Shown here: piece by piece, positions 55,101 through 64,000 of the stretch
How positions within the stretch are numbered: position 1 is the stretch's first letter
How the letters are laid out: the number at the start of each line of letters is the position of its first letter
NCBI RefSeq assembly: GCF_031450785.1
Contig: NZ_JARTWB010000002.1
Location: 2,356,001-2,420,000, forward strand
Reading direction: 5' to 3'
DNA from: Caballeronia sp. LZ062
GTDB lineage: Bacteria; Pseudomonadota; Gammaproteobacteria; Burkholderiales; Burkholderiaceae
DNA: 64,000 bases
Notes under the pieces: model-generated
Seen by the model: only the letters and a program-made list of their open reading frames with translations
Told to the model about the DNA's origin: nothing
Database searches by the model: none
Program-made: the position numbers and the translations under genes

Positions 55101-56345
55101 ATGGCGATCAGAACCTGGTTGGTCGGATGCAGCATGGCGTGCTCGCTCGCGGCGTCGCTTGTCACGTCCGTCGTCCACGCCGAACCGATCGGCGGCATCC
55201 GCCAATCCGAAGGGCTCACGGCACCTGTCTTCAGCCAGATTCCCGATGCGCTCGACGCGCGCCTGCCGGTGGTCGCGAACGGCCTGAACGAAACGGTCAT
55301 CGACGTGCCGGAAGACGACATCGCGCTCGAAACCACCGTGTTCAAGCCGGACGGCGCGGGTCCGTTTCCGATGATCGTCTTCAATCACGGCAAGCTCCCC
55401 GGCGATTCGCACGCCCAGCCGCGCAACCGGCCGGTCGCGCTCGCGCGTGAGTTCGTGCGCCACGGCTATGTCGTGGTGGTGCCGAACCGCCGCGGCTTCG
55501 CAGGCTCCGGCGGCGACTACGCGGGCCACGGCTGCAACGTCGAAGCGAACGGCTTTGCGCAGGCGCGCGATGTCGCCGCCACTGTCGAGTACATGAGCGC
55601 GCAGCCATACATCGACAAGACGCATATCGTGGTGGCGGGCACGTCGCACGGCGGGCTGACGACCATCGCTTACGGCGCGCGCGATGCGCTGTCCGCGCCG
55701 GGCGTGCGCGGTCTCATCAATTTCTCGGGCGGCTTGCGTCAGGACGAATGCGCGGGCTGGCAGAAGAATCTCGTCGATGCCTTCGGCGCTTACGGCGAAA
55801 ACGTGCGCCTGCCGTCGCTGTGGCTCTACGGCGATAACGATTCGGTCTGGCAAGGCGATCTGTCATCGCAGATGTATGCCGCGTTCGTCTCGCACGGCGC
55901 GCGCGCGAACATGATCGACTTCGGCAACTACAAGAACGACGCACACCGGCTCGTCGGCGATCGCGACGGCGTGCAGGTCTGGTGGCCGCGCGTGAAGGCG
56001 TTTCTCGCGCAAATCGGCATGCCGACCACCGTGCAGTATCAGGTCGCCGAGCCGCACGCGCCGAACGCGACAGATTTCGCGAGCCTCGACGCGGTGCAGT
56101 CTGTCCCGTTCGTCGATGAAAACGGCCGCGCCGGGTATCGCAATTTCCTGAACCAGTATTCGAGCCGCGCGTTCGCCGTGTCGGACTCGGGCGCGTGGTC
56201 ATGGGCGGAAGGCGGCGACGATCCGATGGCCGTGGCCATTGCCGGTTGTCAGAAGCAGAGCAGCGACCCGTGCAGGCTGTACGCGGTCGATAACGCGGTG
56301 GTCTGGAAGGACAAGTCCGCCGACACGCAGACGGCTTCGCGCTGA
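55101..56345 (+). CDS. exported alpha/beta hydrolase (dienelactone hydrolase-like)
   Basis: 414 residues. A signal peptide (cleavage near VHAEP, about residue 28) is followed by an alpha/beta-hydrolase core. The nucleophile elbow is VVAGTSHGGLTTIAYG (Ser in GTSHGG), the acid is near LYGDNDSVWQG, and the catalytic His is in NDAHRLVGD. A C-terminal 100-residue region after the core, with two Cys (GCQKQSSDPCRLY), may form a disulfide. Similar to peptidase/dienelactone hydrolase-type periplasmic proteins; substrate unknown. ATG at 55101. Confidence 0.82.
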   Translation: MAIRTWLVGCSMACSLAASLVTSVVHAEPIGGIRQSEGLTAPVFSQIPDALDARLPVVANGLNETVIDVPEDDIALETTVFKPDGAGPFPMIVFNHGKLPGDSHAQPRNRPVALAREFVRHGYVVVVPNRRGFAGSGGDYAGHGCNVEANGFAQARDVAATVEYMSAQPYIDKTHIVVAGTSHGGLTTIAYGARDALSAPGVRGLINFSGGLRQDECAGWQKNLVDAFGAYGENVRLPSLWLYGDNDSVWQGDLSSQMYAAFVSHGARANMIDFGNYKNDAHRLVGDRDGVQVWWPRVKAFLAQIGMPTTVQYQVAEPHAPNATDFASLDAVQSVPFVDENGRAGYRNFLNQYSSRAFAVSDSGAWSWAEGGDDPMAVAIAGCQKQSSDPCRLYAVDNAVVWKDKSADTQTASR

Positions 56346-56370
56346 ACACGCGCACTCGACACCGCCAGAC

Positions 56371-56397
56371 ACGCCGGCCGCTGCGCCGGCGTTTTTG
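56371..56397 (+). terminator. intrinsic terminator after exported hydrolase
   Basis: ACGCCGGC (56371-56378) pairs with GCCGGCGT (56385-56392), followed by TTTTG. Strong. Confidence 0.88.
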
Positions 56398-56638
56398 CAT
56401 CTTGCGGCGGCAATGCCTCTTTTAAGCGTCGCGTTCAGCGACGTTGTGCGCCGAAGTGTGTTTTCGCACGTCGGATGCGCGCGGCTCTATTGTCCAAAAC
56501 GTGGGCGAAAAGCGAAGGCCGCGCTCAATTTCGGGATAATTGCAGCGCGCGACAGTCTCGCGCAGTTTCCTTGAAAAGCGCAGGCCGCCGCGCCTGCCCG
56601 ATGTACCGGTTCGCGCTCGCGCGGGCCTGGGAGCCGTT

Positions 56639-57943
56639 TTGAACACAGAAGCCAATCAAGACTGGGTCGCGCGTTCGCTCGCCGCCGTGTGGCACCCGTG
56701 TACCCAGATGAAGCATCACGAGCGCATGCCGCTCGTGCCCATTGCACGCGGCCAGGGCGCGTGGCTCTACGATCCGGCGGGCAACCGCTATCTCGACGCC
56801 ATCAGTTCGTGGTGGGTCAATCTTTTCGGCCACGCGAATCCCGACATCAACCGCGCGCTCAAAGATCAACTCGACACGCTGGAACACGCGATGCTCGCGG
56901 GCTGCACACACGCGAGCGCCGTCGAACTGGCCGAGCGCCTTTCCGCGCTCACGCAACAGACGCTCGGCCACGCGTTCTTCGCATCGGATGGCGCGTCGGC
57001 GGTCGAGATCGCGCTGAAAATGAGCTTTCACTTCTGGCGTAATCGCGGCCAGAGCGAGAAGCGCGAGTTCGTCTGTCTCGCGAACAGCTATCACGGCGAA
57101 ACCGTCGGCGCGCTCGGCGTGACGGACGTCGCGCTGTTCAAGGACGCATACGATCCGCTGATTCGTCATGCGCATGTGGTCGCGTCGCCGGCTGCGGGCG
57201 TGGACCAAGCGATCGACGCGATGCGCGCGCTCTTCGCCGAACGCGCGACGCATCTCGCCGCCGTGATCGTCGAGCCGCTCGTGCAGTGCGCGGCAGGCAT
57301 GGCGATGTATGACGCGTCGTATCTCACGCGCCTGCGCGCGCTCTGCGACGAGTTCGACGTGCACCTGATCGCGGATGAAATCGCGGTCGGCTGCGGGCGC
57401 ACCGGCACCTTCTTCGCGTGCGAGCAGGCAGGCATATGGCCGGACTTGGTATGCCTTTCGAAGGGCATCAGCGGCGGCTATCTGCCCCTTTCGCTCGTGC
57501 TCACGCGCGATGAAATCTACGCCGCCTTCTACGACGACGACCTCACGCGCGGCTTCCTGCATTCGCATTCGTACACTGGCAATCCGCTCGCGTGCCGCGC
57601 CGCGCTCGCGACGCTCGACTTGTTCGAAAGCGCGAACGTGCTCGCCGAAAATCGCCGCAAATCGGCGCTACTGCGCGAAGCGTCGCAGCCGCTCGCGAAG
57701 CACGCGCGCACGCGCAACTTCCGCGAGCGCGGCACGATCTTCGCGTTCGATGTCGATACCGAAGACCGCGCGTTCTCGCGGCGCTTCTTCGCGAACGCGT
57801 TGCAGCGCGAACTGCTGATGCGCCCCATCGGCAAGACGGTGTACATGATGCCGCCGTACATTCTCTCCGACGACGAACTCGCGTTGCTCGCGCAGCGCAC
57901 GCTGGATACGCTCGACGCCACGCTCGCGGAGTGCGCCGCATGA
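56639..57943 (+). CDS. bioA: adenosylmethionine-8-amino-7-oxononanoate aminotransferase BioA
   Basis: 434 residues, PLP enzyme converting 7-keto-8-aminopelargonate to diaminopelargonate using AdoMet as amino donor in biotin synthesis. Markers: [31 protein letters not shown], and PLP lysine K275 in CLSKGISGG. The start is a TTG at 56639 with a GGGAG ribosome site (56629-56633) at proper distance; no in-frame ATG precedes the family-like [19 protein letters not shown] at 56535-56540 may be a -10. It overlaps bioF by 4 bases. Confidence 0.94.
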   Translation: MNTEANQDWVARSLAAVWHPCTQMKHHERMPLVPIARGQGAWLYDPAGNRYLDAISSWWVNLFGHANPDINRALKDQLDTLEHAMLAGCTHASAVELAERLSALTQQTLGHAFFASDGASAVEIALKMSFHFWRNRGQSEKREFVCLANSYHGETVGALGVTDVALFKDAYDPLIRHAHVVASPAAGVDQAIDAMRALFAERATHLAAVIVEPLVQCAAGMAMYDASYLTRLRALCDEFDVHLIADEIAVGCGRTGTFFACEQAGIWPDLVCLSKGISGGYLPLSLVLTRDEIYAAFYDDDLTRGFLHSHSYTGNPLACRAALATLDLFESANVLAENRRKSALLREASQPLAKHARTRNFRERGTIFAFDVDTEDRAFSRRFFANALQRELLMRPIGKTVYMMPPYILSDDELALLAQRTLDTLDATLAECAA

Positions 57944-59130
57944 ACGACACCACGCAGGCGCTTTTCGACACGCTGAACGAAGGTCTCGCCGATATCGATG
58001 CACGCGATTTGCGCCGCCGTCGCAGGATCATCGACGGGGCGAATTCGGCGCACATGACCGTCGATGGCCGCGCGATGATCGGCTTCGCGAGCAACGATTA
58101 TCTCGGCCTGGCCGCGCACGAAGCGATCCGCGCGGCGCTCGCCGAAGGCGCTGCGCTTTACGGCGCGGGCAGCGGAGGTTCGCATTTGCTGGGCGGCCAT
58201 TCGCGCGCCCATGCTCAACTCGAAGACGATCTGGCCGCATTCTCGGGCGGCTTCGTCGACGACCCGCGCGCGCTCTACTTCAGCACCGGCTACATGGCGA
58301 ATCTCGCCGTGCTCACGACGCTGGCCGGGCGCGGCACGCTCGTGTTCTCGGACGCGCTGAATCACGCGTCGCTGATCGACGGCGTGCGGCTTTCCCGCGC
58401 GCAGACGCAGATTTATCCCCATGCGGACGTGGCTGCGCTCGACGCGATGCTGGACGCCTCGCGCGACGAGACCGCGACGAAACTCATCGTCACCGACACG
58501 GTCTTCAGCATGGACGGCGACATTGCGCCGCTCGCGCGTCTCGTCGAGCTGGCGGAGAAGTACGGGGCGTGGCTCGTCGTCGACGATGCTCACGGCTTCG
58601 GCGTGCTCGGCCCGCAAGGTCGCGGCGCGCTTGCGCACTTCGCGCTGCACTCGCCGCATCTCGTCTATGTCGGCACGCTCGGCAAGGCGGCGGGCGTCGC
58701 GGGCGCGTTCGTCGCGGCACACGCCACGGTCATCGAATGGCTCGTGCAGCGCGCGCGTCCGTATATCTTCACGACGGCCGCGCCGCCTGCGGTCGCGCAT
58801 GCGGTGTCGGCCAGCATCAAAATCATTGCCGGCGATGAAGGCGACGCGCGCCGCGGGCATCTCGCGTCTTTGATCGACACTACGCGCGCCATGCTCAGGC
58901 GCACGCGCTGGCTTCCGGTGGATTCGGAGACAGCGGTGCAGCCGCTCGTGATCGGCGGCAACGACGAGACGCTCGCCATTGCCGCCGCGCTCGACGCGCA
59001 GGGCCTTTGGGTGCCCGCCATTCGACCGCCGACGGTGCCGTCCGGCACGTCGCGCCTGCGCATATCGCTTTCCGCCGCGCACAGCCGCGAAGACCTCGAC
59101 CGTCTCGACCACGCATTGAATACGCTATGA
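57940..59130 (+). CDS. bioF: 8-amino-7-oxononanoate synthase BioF
   Basis: 396 residues, PLP-dependent alpha-oxoamine synthase joining pimeloyl-ACP/CoA and alanine. PLP lysine K249 in VGTLGKAAG, cofactor-binding [10 protein letters not shown] and [10 protein letters not shown] at the N-terminus. ATG in ATGA overlap with bioA; overlaps bioD by 4 bases. Operon order A-F-D-B is the usual Burkholderia biotin arrangement. Confidence 0.95.
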   Translation: MNDTTQALFDTLNEGLADIDARDLRRRRRIIDGANSAHMTVDGRAMIGFASNDYLGLAAHEAIRAALAEGAALYGAGSGGSHLLGGHSRAHAQLEDDLAAFSGGFVDDPRALYFSTGYMANLAVLTTLAGRGTLVFSDALNHASLIDGVRLSRAQTQIYPHADVAALDAMLDASRDETATKLIVTDTVFSMDGDIAPLARLVELAEKYGAWLVVDDAHGFGVLGPQGRGALAHFALHSPHLVYVGTLGKAAGVAGAFVAAHATVIEWLVQRARPYIFTTAAPPAVAHAVSASIKIIAGDEGDARRGHLASLIDTTRAMLRRTRWLPVDSETAVQPLVIGGNDETLAIAAALDAQGLWVPAIRPPTVPSGTSRLRISLSAAHSREDLDRLDHALNTL

Positions 59131-59828
59131 CCGCTTTATCCCTTTTCGTCGCCGGAACCGATACGGAGATCGGCAAGACGTTCGTCTCCTGCGCGCTGCT
59201 GCACGGCTTCGCGCACCACGGGCTTCGCGCCGCCGCGATGAAGCCGATCGCCTCGGGCGCCGTCATGCGCGACGGCGTGCTGCACAACGAAGACGCCGAC
59301 CAACTGGACGCCGCCGCGACCGTCGCGCTGCCGCCCGACATGCGCACGCCGTTCATGATGCGCGAGCCGATCGCGCCGCATATCGCGGCCGCGCGCGAAG
59401 GCATCGCGCTGGATATCGGGCGCATCGTGGAGGCGCATCGTGAGGCTTCGACGCTCGCCGATATCGTCGTGGTGGAAGGCGTCGGCGGCTTTCGCGTGCC
59501 GCTCGACGAAACGCACGACACCGCCGATCTCGCCGTCGCGCTGAACGTGCCGGTGGTGCTCGTCGTCGGCATGCGGCTCGGCTGCATCAGCCATGCGCTG
59601 CTCACCGCCGAAGCGATTGCTGCGCGCGGGCTGACGCTTGCGGGCTGGGTGGCCAATCGCGTCGATCCGAATATGCTGTATCCCGAAGAAAACATCGCCA
59701 CGCTGAAACAACGCATCGCCGCGCCGCTCCTCGGCGTGATCCCGCATCTCACGTCGCGCGATGCGGCGCTCGCCGCCGATGATCTCGACGTGCGCACGCT
59801 GCTCGACACGCTTCATCTCAAGGACTGA
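59127..59828 (+). CDS. bioD: dethiobiotin synthetase BioD
   Basis: 233 residues. P-loop [11 protein letters not shown] (9-19), the substrate/metal region MKPIASGA and [11 protein letters not shown]. It makes dethiobiotin from diaminopelargonate, CO2 and ATP. ATG in ATGA overlap with bioF. bioB follows after 6 bases. Confidence 0.95.
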   Translation: MTALSLFVAGTDTEIGKTFVSCALLHGFAHHGLRAAAMKPIASGAVMRDGVLHNEDADQLDAAATVALPPDMRTPFMMREPIAPHIAAAREGIALDIGRIVEAHREASTLADIVVVEGVGGFRVPLDETHDTADLAVALNVPVVLVVGMRLGCISHALLTAEAIAARGLTLAGWVANRVDPNMLYPEENIATLKQRIAAPLLGVIPHLTSRDAALAADDLDVRTLLDTLHLKD

Positions 59829-59834
59829 ACTCAC

Positions 59835-60878
59835 ATGACGCAGACTCTCACTGCCGGCACCGCTCAACACGCTCAAGCACAACCGCAAACGCCGGCGCAA
59901 ACGCAAGCGCCCGCGCGCTGGCGCGTCGCGGATGTCGTCGCGCTCTACGAACTGCCGTTCAACGATTTGCTGTATCGCGCGCAGACCGTGCATCGCGAGC
60001 ATTTCGATCCGAACGCCGTGCAGCTTTCCACGCTGTTGTCGATCAAGACGGGCGGCTGCGAGGAAGATTGCGCGTATTGCCCGCAGTCCGTGCATCACGA
60101 AACGGGCGTGAAGGCCGACAAGCTGATGGAAGTCGATGCCGTGCTGAAGGCCGCCGAAACCGCGAAAGCCAACGGCGCGACGCGCTTCTGCATGGGCGCA
60201 GCGTGGCGCAATCCGAAGGACCGCCATCTGGAGCCGATCAAGGAAATGATTCGCGGCGTGAAGGCGATGGGCCTCGAAACGTGCGTGACGCTCGGCATGC
60301 TGGAGTCGCATCAGGCGCAGGCGCTGCGCGATGCGGGCCTCGATTACTACAACCATAACCTCGACACGTCGCCGGAGTTCTACGGCCAGATCATCTCGAC
60401 GCGCACGTATCAGGATCGCCTCGACACGCTGGAGCACGTGCGCGACGCGGGTATCAACGTGTGCTGCGGCGGGATCGTGGGCATGGGCGAATCGCGTCGC
60501 GAACGCGCCGGGCTGATCTCGCAGCTCGCGAACATGGAGCCGTATCCGGAATCGGTGCCGATCAACAATCTCGTGCAGGTCGCGGGCACGCCGCTGACCG
60601 GCACGGAGGCGCTCGATCCCTTCGAGTTCGTGCGCACGATCGCGGTGGCGCGCATCACGATGCCGAAGGCGATGGTGCGTCTGTCGGCGGGTCGCGAACA
60701 GATGGACGAGGCGTTGCAGGCGCTTTGCTTTGCGGCGGGCGCGAATTCGATCTTCTACGGCGATCAACTGTTGACGACGAGTAATCCGCAGGCGGAAGCG
60801 GACCGGAAGCTCATCGAGCGGCTCGGGATGCGCGCGGAAGCGGCGCAGGATACGGCGGCGCGGCACTGCGGGGAATAA
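59835..60878 (+). CDS. bioB: biotin synthase BioB
   Basis: 347 residues, radical-SAM enzyme inserting sulfur into dethiobiotin. Cluster cysteines C75, C79, C82 in [13 protein letters not shown]; conserved [10 protein letters not shown] and the [10 protein letters not shown] stretch. The N-terminal 30 residues (Gln/Pro/Ala-rich) are longer than in E. coli BioB and probably disordered; a later start is possible. Last gene of the operon. Confidence 0.96.
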   Translation: MTQTLTAGTAQHAQAQPQTPAQTQAPARWRVADVVALYELPFNDLLYRAQTVHREHFDPNAVQLSTLLSIKTGGCEEDCAYCPQSVHHETGVKADKLMEVDAVLKAAETAKANGATRFCMGAAWRNPKDRHLEPIKEMIRGVKAMGLETCVTLGMLESHQAQALRDAGLDYYNHNLDTSPEFYGQIISTRTYQDRLDTLEHVRDAGINVCCGGIVGMGESRRERAGLISQLANMEPYPESVPINNLVQVAGTPLTGTEALDPFEFVRTIAVARITMPKAMVRLSAGREQMDEALQALCFAAGANSIFYGDQLLTTSNPQAEADRKLIERLGMRAEAAQDTAARHCGE

Positions 60879-61136
60879 GCGTTGATGGCGGGGCTTGCGT
60901 CGATGGTCGCGAGCCCCGCGGGTCTTATTCGGCGAAACGCTGAAGACTGTGACCGGGCGGGACTTCCCCATGTCGTCACAGTTTGACGATTTCGACAAAC
61001 CTCAACCGACCTTTACTTGCGGCCTTTCGCTGTTGTCGTATTCTGATGGTTTCGTTTAAGACGCGAAGCGTTTGGGTACAGGATCGCGATACATGCCACA
61101 AATCAAGCAGAACGAATCGTCGTCCGAGCTCTTCTG
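60879..61136. promoter_or_regulatory. leader of the PAAR-effector cassette with a weak promoter
   Basis: 258 bases. TTGCGG (61017-61022) with TATTCT (61039-61044), 16 bases apart, is a candidate sigma-70-like promoter; the match is modest. No terminator for bioB was recognised. The base composition turns visibly less G/C-rich from about 60980 onwards, continuing through the three following genes. Confidence 0.35.
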
Positions 61137-61730
61137 ATGATGCGCCGAATAGCTGTCGTCGGCGACATGTTGAGTAATGGAGGCCAGATCTGCTCCGGCA
61201 TAGGGCCGCTTTTTACGTTGGGCGATGCCGGAACGCGAGCGGCACTTATTAATGGGTCTGCCTACTGTCCGGTCTGCCGGACCACGGGTTACATCGCGAA
61301 AGACGGGGGTCCGCGTCGCATGACCATTGGCGGCAGCGAGATAGCTCTGGACAATGACGTAGTTGTCTGTGACTGCGCCGAGTATCCACGTCTCTTCGCG
61401 CGGCTCGCAGGAGAGGCTTGGTACGACGATCTCGCAGAAAGCCTTGGCGTGGTCGGCGCTACGGCGATCGCGGCAGGTTCAGCCCAAAGCGCTGGGCGCC
61501 AAAACAAACAACGCTCAACATGCGCTGCTTGGTTCTGCGTGCGGGACAGTGCGAGCGGCCTTCCTTTGCGACACCAAAATTTCATCGCCGTTGTATCGGG
61601 CGTCGAACACGCATCTAAGACGGATGGGAATGGCTTCGCGATGGTCGAAACCGACGGTCCACAAAGTATTGATTTACACGTCGTGTTTTCATCTCCCAAG
61701 CGCAAGCTGATTCCAGTGCAAGGAGACTGA
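61137..61730 (+). CDS. PAAR domain protein with C-terminal extension (T6SS spike/adaptor)
   Basis: 197 residues. The N-terminal 80 residues are a PAAR domain (VVGDMLSNGGQICSGIG, CPVC, TIGGSEIALDNDVVVCDC), the zinc-bound tip of the type VI secretion spike. The C-terminal part (about 145-197, with LRHQNFIAVVSG, KTDGNGFAMVETDG and IDLHVVF) looks like a transthyretin-like (TTR) adaptor, which in other T6SS proteins carries the effector; that reading is inference. The amidase gene follows after 1 base. No VgrG or T6SS structural gene lies in the window. Two consecutive ATGs (61137, 61140) may start it. Confidence 0.85.
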   Translation: MMRRIAVVGDMLSNGGQICSGIGPLFTLGDAGTRAALINGSAYCPVCRTTGYIAKDGGPRRMTIGGSEIALDNDVVVCDCAEYPRLFARLAGEAWYDDLAESLGVVGATAIAAGSAQSAGRQNKQRSTCAAWFCVRDSASGLPLRHQNFIAVVSGVEHASKTDGNGFAMVETDGPQSIDLHVVFSSPKRKLIPVQGD

Positions 61731-61731
61731 A

Positions 61732-62505
61732 GTGGCGTCGGACTATGAGATTAGCCATTGGACGACAGCGCATACTGCCGCAGGCAACAGCCGCGACACG
61801 GCCGCTGCAATTACGGTAAACAATCAAGGCGCGACTCGGAAGGCGGTTATCAACGCGCTGGCCCGCAGCGGCTACCCTCTGATCGAGCGTTCCGCATGGC
61901 ACGCGAAACCGCCGAGAGGAGCGTTGCGCGAGAGTCATTGGGACTATCACGACATCGTGCTGCATCACGCGGGCCGCAGTTACTCGTGCGGTTCGCCTTC
62001 CATTCAGCAGATGCAACGTGTACAGGCGGAGGATATGGGAAGGAGCCCGCCGTTCGACGATGCAGGGTATCACTATGCGATATCGTGCCAGGGCGAAATC
62101 TACGAGGCCCGAGACGTGAGGTTCACCGGCGAACACGTTGCTGGCGATAACACCGGAAAGTTGGGAATCGTTCTTCTCGCCGATCTCGTACAGGCAGGGG
62201 AGGCGTACGACCAGGAATACAGTCGCCTGTCACTTCCGAACAAGCTCAAAAATATCGGCGGAATCCTCACGGATCGAGTTGTAGTTTGGCACGACGAGCC
62301 AACACACCGTCAGATTACGGCGTGCCGCGCGCTGTGTAGCGTGCTCATGGACTTCTTCCATATCGAGCGGTTAGGCGGCCATCGAGAGTATCAACAGCTT
62401 GCAACGCATAAGGGACGAGCATGCCCAGGCAACCTCGGAATGGACGTGGTCAAGCTGCTACGCACAGAACTATCGCTATCTGCGCCGCAAGCGAACGGCT
62501 CATGA
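61732..62505 (+). CDS. PGRP/Amidase_2-type peptidoglycan amidase, probable T6SS effector
   Basis: 257 residues without a signal peptide. After a roughly 50-residue N-terminal leader comes an N-acetylmuramoyl-L-alanine amidase domain of the PGRP type. It shows LIERSAWHAKPPR, zinc ligand H78/H79 in DIVLHHAGRSY, the GYHYAISCQGEIYEARDV core, and the distal ligands H217 and C231 in LGGHREYQQLATHKGRACPG. It should cleave the bond between muramic acid and the stem peptide. Lack of an export signal, 1-base spacing to the PAAR gene and a 4-base overlap with a membrane-anchored small protein gene point to a type VI cargo effector. Known Tae1-4 amidase effectors use a papain-like cysteine fold, so this is a different class. 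Confidence 0.85.
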   Translation: MASDYEISHWTTAHTAAGNSRDTAAAITVNNQGATRKAVINALARSGYPLIERSAWHAKPPRGALRESHWDYHDIVLHHAGRSYSCGSPSIQQMQRVQAEDMGRSPPFDDAGYHYAISCQGEIYEARDVRFTGEHVAGDNTGKLGIVLLADLVQAGEAYDQEYSRLSLPNKLKNIGGILTDRVVVWHDEPTHRQITACRALCSVLMDFFHIERLGGHREYQQLATHKGRACPGNLGMDVVKLLRTELSLSAPQANGS

Positions 62506-62822
62506 AGAGAAGAAAGGTGGCAACCGTGCTCCTCGGCGTTGCCGCATTGCTATCGCTCTGGTTTTACTTGGGCGTCGGCTACTACTACTCGTCAATCGAT
62601 CACGAGGAACACGCCGTCTACTTCATCAAGAAAGGCCTGACGCGCGAGAGAGCGTTCATCAACCCTTTCGCGAATGAAGGTGATCCATCGCCCGTCAACC
62701 GGTTATCGCCTCAAGTTCGAAGCGACCTTGCTGTGTTGTGCAAGTACGCGTATGGGATAGAGCACTACGACAATAGGTCGCTTGAGGACTGCCGAACTCG
62801 GATCATTGAAGATGTGCAATGA
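62502..62822 (+). CDS. small membrane-anchored protein, probable amidase immunity protein
   Basis: 106 residues. An N-terminal basic stretch (MKRRK) and one hydrophobic segment (about 6-26, VATVLLGVAALLSLWFYLGV) place the remaining 80 residues in the periplasm, whether anchored or cleaved. The soluble part has two Cys (LAVLCKYAYG, LEDCRTRI) that could form a disulfide. Its start codon overlaps the amidase stop (ATGA), the usual coupling of immunity to effector genes, and the periplasmic location is where an amidase must be blocked. No sequence family was recognised; the role is inference from position and topology. Confidence 0.75.
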   Translation: MKRRKVATVLLGVAALLSLWFYLGVGYYYSSIDHEEHAVYFIKKGLTRERAFINPFANEGDPSPVNRLSPQVRSDLAVLCKYAYGIEHYDNRSLEDCRTRIIEDVQ

Positions 62823-62915
62823 GCGACGCGCAGTCCCCTTGATGCGGGCGTTAAAAGGTAAGCCAGCCCTTGCTTCGTCAGCCTCGCTGAGTCGATTGCC
62901 GGCCGCGCGCCGATC

Positions 62916-63914
62916 TCACTTCTTCTCCGCCACCACCTGATCAAACGTCCCCCCATCGGCAAAATGCGTTTGCTGCGCCTTCTGCCAACTCCCGAACACC
63001 TGCTCCACCGTAAACGTCTTCAGCGGCTTGAACTCGCTTGCATGCTTCGCGAGCACGTCCGCGTTGCGCGGCCGCAAGTGGTGCTGCGCGATGATCTCCT
63101 GCGCTTGCGGGCCGTATAGGAAGTCGAGATACGCCTGCGCTTGCTTGCGCGTGCCGCGCTTGTCCACCACCTTGTCGACGATGGACACCGGCGGCTCCGC
63201 CAGCAAGCTCGACGACGGATACACCGCGTCAAAATCCTTCGCGCCCGCGCCGGTTTCGATCAATCCCACTTCGTTCTCGAACGTCACGAGCACGTCGCCG
63301 ATGCCGCGCTGCGTGAACGTCGTCGTCGCGCCGCGCCCGCCCGTGTCGAGCACCGGCACGTTCGCGAAAATGGCTTTCTCGAAGTCCTGCGCCTGCGCAT
63401 CGGTCGCGCCCTGCTGCTTCTTGTAGCCCCACGCCGCGAGATACGTGTAGCGTCCGTTGCCCGATGTCTTCGGATTCGCGATGATCGCCTGCACGCCGGG
63501 CCGCGCGAGATCGCTCCAGTCCTTGATGTGTTTCGGATTGCCGTGGCGCACGAGAAACACCATCGTCGTCGTGTACGGCGCGCTGCCGTTCGGCAGGCGC
63601 GTGCGCCAGTTGGCCGGCACGAGCTGTCCGCGCTCGGCGAGCAGGTCGATGTCGTTCGGCTGGTTCATCGTCACGACATCCGCCTGCAAGCCCTGCATCA
63701 CGGACAACGCCTGCGCACTCGACGCCCCATGCGACTGTCTCACTGACACGGTCTCGCCCGTGCGCTTCTTGTAGTCCGCGACGAACGCCGCGTCGATGTC
63801 CTTGTATAGCTCGCGCGTCACGTCGTAAGAGACGTTGAGCAGCGTGGTGTCCGCGTGCGCGACGCCCGTCGCCATGATCAATGTCGCGAGCGCGACTTGC
63901 CTGAATGCCGCCAT
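62916..63914 (-). CDS. sbp: sulfate-binding periplasmic protein
   Basis: 332 residues. Signal peptide of about 22 residues (LATLIMATGVAHAD). Signature LLNVSYDVTRELYKDID, followed by VRQSHGASSAQALSV and ADVVTMNQPNDIDLL in the sulfate-binding (Sbp/CysP) pattern. High-affinity sulfate capture for the CysTWA transporter, whose genes would be expected next to it, further downstream on this strand, but they are not in the window: the next gene is the immunity gene on the other strand. The start at 63914 is preferred over 63932 because GGGGAG lies just upstream of it. Confidence 0.93.
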   Translation of the reverse strand: MAAFRQVALATLIMATGVAHADTTLLNVSYDVTRELYKDIDAAFVADYKKRTGETVSVRQSHGASSAQALSVMQGLQADVVTMNQPNDIDLLAERGQLVPANWRTRLPNGSAPYTTTMVFLVRHGNPKHIKDWSDLARPGVQAIIANPKTSGNGRYTYLAAWGYKKQQGATDAQAQDFEKAIFANVPVLDTGGRGATTTFTQRGIGDVLVTFENEVGLIETGAGAKDFDAVYPSSSLLAEPPVSIVDKVVDKRGTRKQAQAYLDFLYGPQAQEIIAQHHLRPRNADVLAKHASEFKPLKTFTVEQVFGSWQKAQQTHFADGGTFDQVVAEKK

Positions 63915-63930
63915 GAGTCTCCCCGTCATC

Positions 63931-63958
63931 AAAAGCGAAAGGCCGCTCGGAGGCGGCC
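63931..63958 (-). terminator. terminator of a gene beyond the window edge
   Basis: On the minus strand GGCCGC (63958-63953) pairs with GCGGCC (63946-63941), six-base loop, followed by TTTCGCTTTT. It would end a minus-strand gene located beyond 64000, upstream of sbp. Confidence 0.7.
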
Positions 63959-64000
63959 ATCTATGTTATCGAATGCGCGGAGAAGCATCAGCCATACGCA

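Noticed and set aside
59136..60998. A 620-residue open frame on the minus strand
   Set aside because: Antisense to bioD and bioB; Arg/His-rich, no family resemblance.

Overview
The window is high-GC, gene-dense chromosomal DNA. Gene content points to a member of Burkholderia sensu lato (Burkholderia/Paraburkholderia/Caballeronia): split metH, paired DUF2844/DUF3443 genes, DUF3567 and DUF1840 proteins, a motAB-che operon next to flhD, fliC-fliD-fliT beside a flagellin-modification cluster, and a bioAFDB operon. The genus is an inference from gene content; no rRNA, tRNA, insertion sequence or CRISPR array was seen.

Layout. (1) 0.1-11.9 kb: housekeeping genes: DUF3108 protein, alpha/beta hydrolase, DUF3567 protein, two-subunit cobalamin methionine synthase, argS, an FtsN-like SPOR protein, dsbA and an SDR. 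(2) 12.0-13.8 kb, minus strand: exported DUF2844 protein and DUF3443 lipoprotein. (3) 14.1-25.9 kb, minus strand: a motility/chemotaxis operon reading flhD, motA, motB, a CheY-like regulator, cheA, cheW, an MCP, cheR, cheD, cheB, cheY, cheZ. flhC, expected between flhD and motA, is absent. (4) 26.5-34.5 kb: mixed genes: GT4 glycosyltransferase, aquaporin Z, a HAD phosphatase, a BadF-type sugar kinase, tag, a tandem pair of small paralogues of unknown function, rpsU and an aldo/keto reductase. (5) 34.7-44.4 kb: a probable flagellin glycosylation island (TPR-GT41 OGT-like transferase, VioA-like aminotransferase, GNAT, PhyH-type dioxygenase, methyltransferase, WbqC) leading into fliC (with a sigma-28 promoter), fliD and fliT. 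(6) 44.5-45.8 kb, minus strand: a CaCA-type cation exchanger preceded by a yybP-ykoY (Mn2+) riboswitch. (7) 46-56.3 kb: an orphan peptide-binding protein, an MBL hydrolase divergent from a MerR-aceK-carbonic anhydrase-thiolase-SDR-GST-YchJ gene string with a MerR-type palindrome, then an exported hydrolase. (8) 56.6-60.9 kb: bioA-bioF-bioD-bioB. (9) 61.1-62.8 kb: a less GC-rich three-gene module encoding a PAAR protein, a PGRP/Amidase_2-type peptidoglycan amidase and a small membrane-anchored protein, read here as a type VI secretion effector-immunity cassette. (10) 62.9-63.9 kb: a sulfate-binding protein on the minus strand.

Best candidates for something new: the PAAR/amidase/immunity cassette, the missing flhC, the glycosylation island with an OGT-like enzyme next to flagellin, the riboswitch-controlled exchanger, and the small paralogous pair at 32.1-32.9 kb. 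All family calls come from motif recognition by eye; no database search was run.
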